A program made the position numbers and the translations under genes. Below are positions 36,530 through 44,328 of a DNA stretch of 64,000 bases, in pieces. Positions within the stretch are counted from its first letter, which is position 1, and each line of letters opens with the position of its first letter. The notes beneath the pieces are model-generated. The model ran no database searches. It saw nothing but the letters and a program-made list of their open reading frames with translations, and had not been told where the DNA came from. The DNA is from Sulfuricurvum sp. (GTDB lineage: Bacteria > Campylobacterota > Campylobacteria > Campylobacterales > Sulfurimonadaceae), in contig NZ_JAQTQR010000002.1 of NCBI RefSeq assembly GCF_028712165.1, positions 1-64,000 on the forward strand, read 5' to 3'.

Positions 36530-38350
36530 ATGGAATTAGTCTATTTATGGGTCGAAGAGTATAAAAATATTTATCATCAGGGATTTAATTTTAGTCCGAA
36601 GTTTGAGTGTGAGTTTAAAGATGAATATGATGAGGATGGAAAATTAAAAGATAAGTGTGAACTGATAATCAAGCCAAAAGAAAATATCGAAAACTTTTTT
36701 GGCGAAAATATCAATGTCGCGGCAATTGTTGGAGAAAATGGGAGTGGAAAAAGTCGATTATTCGATCTTCTATGTAGGCTGAGTCTTGAATTTTTATACA
36801 ACGAAAGAATTATTGTCATATTTTGGAATGAAACAATATTATCTTGTGAATTTTTCAATATTAACGATATTAACTTTATTAACAAAAGCGAGATAACATA
36901 CAAAGATATATATAAGAAAGCTGATTCTACTCAATACGGGCTAAATGGTGTTAAAAGTTTATATTTTGAAAATAATTCAATTATTCATTTGACAGAATCA
37001 CATATAGACCCTCTTATCCAATATAAAAATACAGCTAATTTTAATTATCTAGGAAATTACAAAACAATTAATAATAACAATATTATTTTATTGTCTGACA
37101 TTTTGTTTACCTTTAATGAAAATCTTTTAATTTACAGAGCAGCATTTGAAGATATCCAAAAAGTTTTTGAGCAACTTTCTTTGAAGCTGCCTACGGTATA
37201 TGTACTTTATATTCAAATTGAAGATTATGAAATTCGAGCAAATAATTTTATTCAAGCATTAAAAAAACATGGTTGTGCACCGCAGCAATGTTCTGAAATA
37301 AAACAAAAAATGGATGCAATTGAGGAAACTATAGGCTATGAGGAAAAAATATGGCTTGCTTTATTACTGAGTCAATACATTTCCTCACAAAATTTAGTTC
37401 CTATTATCAATTCTGAAAGAGCATTTATTGAGTCTTATAAACGAACACATGAAGTCGAACCATGCATTGAAGAATACTTTAATACACAAAATGAATATGA
37501 TGGCTCATTTGCATTTCTGACTGAATTTGAAAACATTAAGAAATTTATTGAAAAAACAAAACAACTTGGAGATATTCATTGGTCTCAATCTCAAAAAGTA
37601 TGGGCAGTCTTAGCAAATAAAATAGACGATGAATTCATTCAACTGTATAGCAAACTTACAACAAAACAAATCATAAAATTTGACATGCTTGATGAAACGA
37701 CAAGTCCAATTATTTATAGTTCCGGTGAAATCACTTTTTTAAATTTATTTTTCAAGCTATATTCAATTAAAATTCATAGTTTTGACAATTTAACAAATAA
37801 TGTAACTATTCTATTTGATGAAATAGAACTCTATTTACATCCAAATTGGCAAAAATTTTTATTTGGTCAACTTCTTAAAATTTTAGAATTTGTTTTTCCT
37901 CCTTTTGTAAAAATACACTTATTAATAGCTACTCATTCCCCTTTCATACTCTCTGACATACCCAAAGAAAATGTGATTTTTTTGGAAAAAGATGAGGCTA
38001 CTGGAAATTGTATAAATGTAACTACAGAAACAAAAATTGACACTTTCGGCGCAAACATCCACACCCTCCTTTCTCACGGTTTTTTTATGAAAGATGGTTT
38101 GATGGGAGAGTTTGCGAAAGGAAAAATCACAGAAATTTTAAATTTTCTCAATGATAAAGAAGCATTAAAAACTATACAAGAAAATCAAATAAAACCTATT
38201 ATAGAGTCTATCGGTGAAGATTTTTTAAGAAATAAGCTTTTAAATTTATATCGTAAAAAACTTTCTGAAGATGAAAAAGAAAAAGAAAAGCAAAGTTTGA
38301 AAGATAAAATTGATGAGCTAATAAGACAATATGATGAGTTAAGCAAATGA
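36530..38350 (+). CDS. AAA/ABC-type ATPase, PtuA-like (Septu defence)
   Basis: A 606-residue SMC/OLD-style ATPase. Walker A is GENGSGKS (68-75), the signature-like SSGE precedes FLNLFFKLYS (about 400), Walker B is ILFDEIE (about 427), and the switch THSPFIL is near 468; a charged coiled tail follows. Base composition is much more A/T-rich than the hyp genes. It overlaps the HNH gene by 4 bp. This ATPase plus HNH-nuclease pair is the PtuA-PtuB layout of Septu anti-phage systems. No retron reverse transcriptase is next to it. Confidence 0.8.
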   Translation: MELVYLWVEEYKNIYHQGFNFSPKFECEFKDEYDEDGKLKDKCELIIKPKENIENFFGENINVAAIVGENGSGKSRLFDLLCRLSLEFLYNERIIVIFWNETILSCEFFNINDINFINKSEITYKDIYKKADSTQYGLNGVKSLYFENNSIIHLTESHIDPLIQYKNTANFNYLGNYKTINNNNIILLSDILFTFNENLLIYRAAFEDIQKVFEQLSLKLPTVYVLYIQIEDYEIRANNFIQALKKHGCAPQQCSEIKQKMDAIEETIGYEEKIWLALLLSQYISSQNLVPIINSERAFIESYKRTHEVEPCIEEYFNTQNEYDGSFAFLTEFENIKKFIEKTKQLGDIHWSQSQKVWAVLANKIDDEFIQLYSKLTTKQIIKFDMLDETTSPIIYSSGEITFLNLFFKLYSIKIHSFDNLTNNVTILFDEIELYLHPNWQKFLFGQLLKILEFVFPPFVKIHLLIATHSPFILSDIPKENVIFLEKDEATGNCINVTTETKIDTFGANIHTLLSHGFFMKDGLMGEFAKGKITEILNFLNDKEALKTIQENQIKPIIESIGEDFLRNKLLNLYRKKLSEDEKEKEKQSLKDKIDELIRQYDELSK

Positions 38351-39438
38351 TTGAAATTACAAAGAATTTGTCTTTACAGAAAATTCATATAGATTTTTTA
38401 AAACCCAAACTTGAAGACAGAATCGACACTATAATAATAGGTGGGAAAATTACTAAAAACAACAATGATATACATTTAAATGATCATATAAAATCTTGTT
38501 TGCTTTGTATAAAAAATAATTTAGAAATCATTCTTGGAGCAAATCCCGATGAACTGAAAAAAATCATAAAATTTTTTCAATTTAAATACCCTTGTGTTGC
38601 AAAAAAACATGAAGATAAAAAGAATCAACCTCCTATTTATACAATAGTTTATAATATTTTTGTAGATAATGGATATGACGATTATTTATCAAAAGTAGAA
38701 GTTGAGAAGCAAAAAGATAAGAATAAATTCAAAGAAGAAAAAGAATATCACGCTTATAAATTAGTTGAAAATTTAGGAATTAAAACTTGTCCTTATTGCA
38801 ATAGAAGTTATATTTCATTTGTAAATGAAAAAAAAGATGAAGAGAACCAAAAAACAAAGAAAAAAACTCGTCCACAACTTGATCACTTTTATCCCAAGGC
38901 AATTTATCCATTCTTAGCTTGTAGTTTTTACAATCTCATTCCAAGTTGTAGTGCTTGTAATCATATGAAAAGTGATGATGATAGTTACGAAGATGAAAAA
39001 ACTGGAGATTTGGTGCATCCTTATGATGTAAAAAATAGTGATTTTACATTCTCATATACTTTAAATAATCTTGATATTTTAAATATTATCGATAAAAAAA
39101 ATATCAAATTAGAAGATGAGAAAAATATTACAATCACTCTCGATAGAAAATATGAAAAAAATAATGAATATTTCCAACTGGAGACTATTTATCAAAATCA
39201 TAAAGATATAGTCATTGAACTCATTTTGAAAGAGATTAATTATCCGAAGAGTTATATTAATGAATTAATTAGTAATGGGTTTGCTACTGAAGAAGAAATT
39301 TATCGCTTTATCTTTTCAAATTATTTAGATGTTAATGATTTACATAAAAGACCACTTAGCAAACTTACTAAAGATATCGTCAGTGAATTGGGAATCCTAT
39401 ATAAAATTGAGTTAGCAGTAAAAGAAAAAATTGTTTAA
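38347..39438 (+). CDS. HNH endonuclease, PtuB-like (Septu defence)
   Basis: A 363-residue protein with an HNH nuclease core: CPYCNRSY (about 147-154), LDHFYPKAIYPFLA (about 179-192, catalytic His), SFYNLIPSCSACNHMKS (about 195-211). The paired CxxC motifs hold zinc. The rest is A/T-rich, Lys/Asn/Asp-heavy sequence. It should cut nucleic acid once the ATPase partner senses infection. It overlaps the ATPase gene and ends 10 bp before hypE. Confidence 0.82.
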   Translation: MIEITKNLSLQKIHIDFLKPKLEDRIDTIIIGGKITKNNNDIHLNDHIKSCLLCIKNNLEIILGANPDELKKIIKFFQFKYPCVAKKHEDKKNQPPIYTIVYNIFVDNGYDDYLSKVEVEKQKDKNKFKEEKEYHAYKLVENLGIKTCPYCNRSYISFVNEKKDEENQKTKKKTRPQLDHFYPKAIYPFLACSFYNLIPSCSACNHMKSDDDSYEDEKTGDLVHPYDVKNSDFTFSYTLNNLDILNIIDKKNIKLEDEKNITITLDRKYEKNNEYFQLETIYQNHKDIVIELILKEINYPKSYINELISNGFATEEEIYRFIFSNYLDVNDLHKRPLSKLTKDIVSELGILYKIELAVKEKIV

Positions 39439-39448
39439 AAGGAATGAA

Positions 39449-40441
39449 ATGACCAAAACCATAACCCTCGCCCAAGGCAACGGCGGCGAAGAGAACAATG
39501 AACTGATCAAAAAGGTGTTTTACAAAGCCTTTAAAAACGAGATATTAGAGCGGAGCGAAGATGCGGCGGTGATCGGGAATCTGGCGATGACGACCGACAG
39601 CTTTACGGTGAGTCCGCTGTTTTTTGCGGGAGCGGATATCGGCAAGCTCGCCGTGTGCGGAACGTGCAACGACCTCGCCATGATGGGGGCGCAGCCGAAG
39701 TATTTGACGTGCAGCGTCATTATCGAAGAGGGGTTTGAAGTCGAGTCGCTGGAGCGGATCGTTGAGAGCATGAGAGCGGAATTGGCGATCAACGGTGCGG
39801 TCGTGGTCAGCGGCGATACCAAGGTAGTGCCGAAGGGGAGCGTGGACAAGATTTTCATCAACACGACGGGTCTGGGCGAGATCGTCCAAGCGGGGATCAG
39901 CTCGAACAACGTGAGCGAAGAGGATGTCATCCTCATCAACCGCGACATCGGATGCCACGGGGCGACGATTTTCGCCGCGCGTGAGGGGATTGAAATGAGC
40001 AGTACGTTACGCTCCGACTGTAACTCATTGTACCCGCAGGTCAAAGCGCTTTTGGATGCGGGGGTGAAGATCACGGCGATGCGTGATGCGACGCGCGGAG
40101 GGGTCGCTGCGGTGCTCAACGAATGGGCGCGCCAATCGAACGTCTGTATCGAGATCGACGAAGAAAAACTCCCTATAAGCGATGAGGTTATGGGGATCTG
40201 CGAGATGCTGGGCTTTGAAGCTACTGCTCTGGCGAATGAGGGGACGTTTGTACTGGCGATCAAAAAAGAGGACGCTCAAAAGGCCATAGAGATACTCAAG
40301 AGTTTCGAGGTGTGCGCTATGGCTTCAGCGGTAGGCGAAGTGACCCAAAAGTACCCGAAAAAAGTGATCTTGAAAAGTCCGTGGGGGACGTCTCGGTTTT
40401 TAGAGACCCCTAACGGCGAACTGCTTCCGAGGATCTGTTAG
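39449..40441 (+). CDS. hypE: Carbamoyl dehydratase HypE
   Basis: A 330-residue ATP-dependent enzyme that turns the HypF-delivered carbamoyl group into thiocyanate on its C-terminal Cys. The chain ends PRIC as required. LAQGNGGEENNELI opens the protein, and TTDSFTVSPLFFAGADIGKLAVCGTCNDLAMMGA-type PurM-fold motifs follow. The start 39449 is chosen for AAAAGGAA upstream. It lies directly after the Septu pair, 3.3 kb from hypD, and 0 bp before hypA. Confidence 0.96.
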   Translation: MTKTITLAQGNGGEENNELIKKVFYKAFKNEILERSEDAAVIGNLAMTTDSFTVSPLFFAGADIGKLAVCGTCNDLAMMGAQPKYLTCSVIIEEGFEVESLERIVESMRAELAINGAVVVSGDTKVVPKGSVDKIFINTTGLGEIVQAGISSNNVSEEDVILINRDIGCHGATIFAAREGIEMSSTLRSDCNSLYPQVKALLDAGVKITAMRDATRGGVAAVLNEWARQSNVCIEIDEEKLPISDEVMGICEMLGFEATALANEGTFVLAIKKEDAQKAIEILKSFEVCAMASAVGEVTQKYPKKVILKSPWGTSRFLETPNGELLPRIC

Positions 40442-40783
40442 ATGCATGAATATTCGATAGTACAAGCATTACTAACGCAGTGTGAAGATATAGCGCGTGA
40501 AAATGAAGCGGAGTCGGTCACGAAGATCATTGTCAAGATCGGTAAAATGTCTGGAGTGGAACCGCATCTGCTCGAAATCGCATTCAATACCTTTAAAGAG
40601 AAAACGGTATGTGACGGTGCCGATTTTGTGTTGAACGTACAGCCTCTGGTGATCGAGTGCAAAGAGTGCGGGGTACAGACAACCTTGGATGAGATTTTTT
40701 ATAAATGTCCCGCGTGTGAAAGTTTGGATGTCAAAGTGATCGACGGCGAAGATATGTATTTAATGACGTTGGAAATGGAGTAG
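40442..40783 (+). CDS. hypA: Nickel metallochaperone HypA
   Basis: A 113-residue protein. The N-terminal MHEYSIV has the nickel-binding Met1-His2-Glu3. The zinc site is CKECG (about 75-79) with CPACES (about 95-100). It works with HypB to load nickel. It follows hypE without a gap. Confidence 0.97.
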   Translation: MHEYSIVQALLTQCEDIARENEAESVTKIIVKIGKMSGVEPHLLEIAFNTFKEKTVCDGADFVLNVQPLVIECKECGVQTTLDEIFYKCPACESLDVKVIDGEDMYLMTLEME

Positions 40784-40786
40784 GGT

Positions 40787-41536
40787 ATGCAGGAATATTG
40801 GGAATTATATATGAAAACAATCGATGGCAATATTGCCTCGGTTTTAGTCAATGCCGGAATTTCAGCCGAGCTGCCAAGTGAGGATAAATATTATGTCGGA
40901 TTTATCAAAATGGCCATGAAAGCTCCAAATGAGAGAGGTCTCGTTTCCGAGAACGAAGAGGTACAGCTCAATTTCATCGAAGATAAAATCGAGATGGAAT
41001 CACTCCGATACCGTATCGGTAATTACGTCGGCAAGATCGTTTCCAACGGTGAAATTACTTTTATCTACTATCTTAAACATGATTTTGAATGGCCGGATGT
41101 TGTAGCGGCGGCGATGAATGATTTTGAAGGGTATCAATATGAATTCGGTTCAAAAATGGATTCGGATTGGGAGGTATACAATAAACTTCTTTTCCCGACA
41201 CCGATCGAGTGGCAGATTATTCACAATCATAAAGTATGCGACAATTTAAAAGCCAACGGCGATTCGCTGCATTTGCCGAGAGCAATCGAGCACAAGGCTT
41301 ATTTTGAAACGGTAGAGCAGAGAGCTGCTTTTGTGGAACGGATCGAATCCGAAGCATTCAAGGTCAAAGACCTGATGGATGCGAACGAAAACACTCCGAT
41401 GCTTGGACTCAGTTTTTACCGTCAGGATAAACCATTTTATTACGATATTGATACATTGACATTGCATTTGATTGAGATAACATACCAATGTGAAGGTCAA
41501 TATGACGGTTGGGAAACCAGTGTCGTAAAAATATAG
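40787..41536 (+). CDS. DUF695 / RraB-like domain protein
   Basis: A 249-residue soluble protein. The N-terminal half (about 1-135; EYWELYMKTIDGNIASVLVN) resembles DUF695, and the C-terminal half (about 150-249; LHLPRAIEHKAYFETVEQRAAFVE) resembles the RraB family of RNase E inhibitors. It starts 3 bp after hypA, so it is in the hyp operon, but a role in hydrogenase maturation is not evident. Confidence 0.7.
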   Translation: MQEYWELYMKTIDGNIASVLVNAGISAELPSEDKYYVGFIKMAMKAPNERGLVSENEEVQLNFIEDKIEMESLRYRIGNYVGKIVSNGEITFIYYLKHDFEWPDVVAAAMNDFEGYQYEFGSKMDSDWEVYNKLLFPTPIEWQIIHNHKVCDNLKANGDSLHLPRAIEHKAYFETVEQRAAFVERIESEAFKVKDLMDANENTPMLGLSFYRQDKPFYYDIDTLTLHLIEITYQCEGQYDGWETSVVKI

Positions 41537-41636
41537 TAATAAATCACTGAAAGTACATTCACTTTTAAGATACTTTAATCTATTCACGGTGATAATAGAG
41601 ATAGAAATGTATAGATTACTGGAAAAGGAGTTTAAA

Positions 41637-43064
41637 ATGAATTACGATGAGATATTTAAAAAAGTAAAAGAGAATGAAGGGCTTTCACGGCGTAGTGCGC
41701 TGAAAATGATGGCACTATCACCGGTAGCTGCATCCGTCTTGGCAAGTGCAGGTGCTCCGGCAACCGCCAATGCTTCTTCGGATGCTACAGGGCGTGTAGT
41801 GATCGTGGGAGGGGGTTCCGGTGCATTAATGGCACTCTCACGCTTACGCAGAGCTCTTTCCAAACCCGATATTACCATTATCGCTCCTAACGAAAAACAT
41901 GTTTATCAGCCGGGTCAAATTTTTGTCGCTGCAGGTGAATACGATCCTGAAGATATTATTTTCGATAACACCGGCTATATTGGTGACGAAGTCAAATGGA
42001 TTAAAGATGAAGTTGCAACGTTTGATCCCGACAATAACAAACTCTCAACCAAAAATGGAACGGTAGTCGAGTATGATTACCTCGTTGTTGCGGCAGGTGT
42101 GCAATATCATTATGAGCAAATCGAAGGTCTCACTGTTGATATGCTTGGAAAAAATAATATTTCAAGTGTCTATTTGAACGATTTGGCGGCAGGAACGGCA
42201 GAGGGCGGAACAATCACACGTGATTGGTTCAAAGCTTTGCATGAAGCGGCTAAAACCTCTAAACCGCGTGTTATCTGTACCCAACCGTCCACTCCGCTCA
42301 AATGCGGCGGTGCACCGCAAAAAATCCTCTATCTCAGTGATGATTTCCTCAAACGGGACAAATTGACTGCAGAATTTACGTTTGCAACAGCAGGTGAAAA
42401 ACTGTTTGGTCTTCCTGAAATCGATGCGGCATTGCATAAAGTTCAAGACGGATACGGCAATATTACCAATAAATTCGCTCATGAACTTATCCGTATCGAT
42501 GCAGAGAAAAAAATAGCGACTTTCCATCACAAATATCAAGTCCAAGGCGAATTTGATAAAGACCTTAACGAATACGACATGATTGATAAAGAAGAAGATG
42601 TCGATATGGAATACGACTTTATCCATATCGTTCCTCCGACGTCTGCGGTGGAAGCGGTTGCCAACTCTTTGCTGGGATGGCAAAAAGGGACAGCGAAAGG
42701 GTGGCTTGAAGTCGATCGTGAGACGCTTCAGCACCGCCGCTATAAAAATGTCTTCGGTATCGGAGATGTGTGCGGTATTCCGATCGGTAAGACGGGGGGA
42801 AGTGCACGACATCAAGGCCCTATTATGGTAGGGAATCTGATTTCGGTCATGGAGAAAAAAGAGCCGACGTTGAAATTTGACGGCTATACTGTTTGTCCAT
42901 TAAAAGTCTCTTATGGAGAGATCATCATGGCAGAATTCAATTATGACGGGTTGGCTCCATCTTTCCCTCTCGATCCGGCGAAACCTCGCTGGATATGGTG
43001 GGCATTTGATTTGTATATGCTTCAGCCGATGTATCGCTATTTGATGCTCAACGGATTGATGTAA
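41637..43064 (+). CDS. Tat-exported sulfide:quinone oxidoreductase-like flavoprotein
   Basis: A 475-residue flavoprotein. The start 41637 is chosen for AAGGAG upstream. A Tat signal (LSRRSALKMMALSPVAASVLA, about 17-37, ending ATANA) precedes the FAD motif VVIVGGGSGALMAL (about 53-66). Two redox Cys in SQR positions are visible, KCGGAPQK (about 220) and VCPLKVSYG (about 422), plus a C-terminal amphipathic part (LDLYMLQPMYRYLM-like) for membrane binding. It likely oxidises sulfide in the periplasm and reduces quinone. Its 3' end overlaps the convergent EAL-HDOD gene by 17 bp. Confidence 0.87.
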   Translation: MNYDEIFKKVKENEGLSRRSALKMMALSPVAASVLASAGAPATANASSDATGRVVIVGGGSGALMALSRLRRALSKPDITIIAPNEKHVYQPGQIFVAAGEYDPEDIIFDNTGYIGDEVKWIKDEVATFDPDNNKLSTKNGTVVEYDYLVVAAGVQYHYEQIEGLTVDMLGKNNISSVYLNDLAAGTAEGGTITRDWFKALHEAAKTSKPRVICTQPSTPLKCGGAPQKILYLSDDFLKRDKLTAEFTFATAGEKLFGLPEIDAALHKVQDGYGNITNKFAHELIRIDAEKKIATFHHKYQVQGEFDKDLNEYDMIDKEEDVDMEYDFIHIVPPTSAVEAVANSLLGWQKGTAKGWLEVDRETLQHRRYKNVFGIGDVCGIPIGKTGGSARHQGPIMVGNLISVMEKKEPTLKFDGYTVCPLKVSYGEIIMAEFNYDGLAPSFPLDPAKPRWIWWAFDLYMLQPMYRYLMLNGLM

Positions 43065-44250
43065 TCGATATCTCCTCGGGAGTGATCCCGTAGGACTTGA
43101 GCAACAGTGATGCACTGTTCACATCGCCCTTTTCCAGTTTGAGAGAAGCGGCGTAAATTCTCCCTAAAACCCCCGTATGCGCTATCAATGCGTCTTCAAT
43201 CTCTTGGTTTGGATGAAGCGTTTGGAGGAGACTCTCCATCGGAACATTCATCAATCCTTCCAATAACGAAAGCATCGCTATAAGCTGAATTTGTTCTAAC
43301 TGTAGTTCAGTCGGATATGGAGTGCATTTTTCCAAGAGTGAGACCATTCGGTCGATTCGGTTTTGGGCGAAAACGGCGTGAGAATTTTTCTCATCGATCG
43401 CCCGGGTTCCGGATTTGGAATAGATGATCAACAACAGCCATTGCATCAGTGCACTTTTGCCGAAACGTTCGATGATCTCCCGAATGGAAATGGCACCCTC
43501 AATGTATTCCGGATGTGCCGAACGGAGGAATTGGAAAAGCTGCAGTGCGAGGATACCCTGATACTTAAATGAATCACATATCTCTTCCATCGGGGCATCG
43601 TCTTGGAGCAGTGTGAAGAGCTCCATAACATCCATGTATTGAGGATCGATTCGGCGTCCGGTGATGAGGTGAGCATGGGCAAAATAAAAACCTTGAAAAT
43701 ACTCGAATCCGAGTGCTTCATATGCTTCCGCCATTTCGTAAAACTCGACTTTTTGAGCGATGAGCTTCATTTTTCCATAGGGGTTCGGTGCATGGTTGAA
43801 TTGTTCGATATCCGTTTGTGTCACATCAAATTTAGCAAATTCCATATAAGGGAAGAGGGGCATGAACGCTTCGAGGTAATGTGGATTAAAAGATGCATTA
43901 TCCAAAGCAAACCGATACCCAAGTGAGTGAAAATGGCGTAAGGCTTCATGAATACGGGCTGTAATTTTGGTCGATTCCGAGAGCTCAAAGACAAATTTTT
44001 CTTTGGGTAAGGTGCGTAGGATATCGGTGAGCAGCAGAGGACCATCTGTATTAATAAAGGCCAGCGTCTCTCCAAATGCTGAACTAGAGCCGATTTGGTT
44101 GAGGAGATTGACCAAAACCGATGCGGTTGCATGTCTCGGATCATCGATGACACATTCTCCATAATTGTCACGATAAAAGAATTCATAGCCGATAATGTTC
44201 TCGGATCGGTCTAAAATCGGTTGTCGTGCAAGGTTTAGATTATTGTGCAT
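43048..44250 (-). CDS. EAL-HDOD (YuxH-like) signalling protein
   Basis: A protein of about 400 residues. The N-terminal EAL-like domain (about 1-190) begins LARQPILDRSENIIGYEFFYRD; the EAL signature itself is changed (EFFYR), so it probably cannot hydrolyse cyclic-di-GMP. The C-terminal HDOD domain (about 195-385) is a metal-free HD relative. Such proteins act as signalling adaptors, often for motility. The start 44250 uses the second ATG of a pair. It is a single gene divergent from pepN. Confidence 0.85.
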   Translation of the reverse strand: MHNNLNLARQPILDRSENIIGYEFFYRDNYGECVIDDPRHATASVLVNLLNQIGSSSAFGETLAFINTDGPLLLTDILRTLPKEKFVFELSESTKITARIHEALRHFHSLGYRFALDNASFNPHYLEAFMPLFPYMEFAKFDVTQTDIEQFNHAPNPYGKMKLIAQKVEFYEMAEAYEALGFEYFQGFYFAHAHLITGRRIDPQYMDVMELFTLLQDDAPMEEICDSFKYQGILALQLFQFLRSAHPEYIEGAISIREIIERFGKSALMQWLLLIIYSKSGTRAIDEKNSHAVFAQNRIDRMVSLLEKCTPYPTELQLEQIQLIAMLSLLEGLMNVPMESLLQTLHPNQEIEDALIAHTGVLGRIYAASLKLEKGDVNSASLLLKSYGITPEEISITSIR

Positions 44251-44328
44251 CATTGTGACTTTATATTTTAATGTCTTAAGTGTACCGTAATTTGAGTATT
44301 ATTTCAAAAAACAATAGATGGATTAAGC

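Noticed and set aside
36901-36930. Match to TATATATAAGAAAG inside the ATPase gene as another regulatory motif
   Set aside because: It lies inside a coding region of very A/T-rich DNA and lacks the CTAAAA start of the true copies.
36530-39438. Retron-type defence (PtuAB with reverse transcriptase)
   Set aside because: No reverse transcriptase or msr/msd-like RNA region was seen next to the pair.
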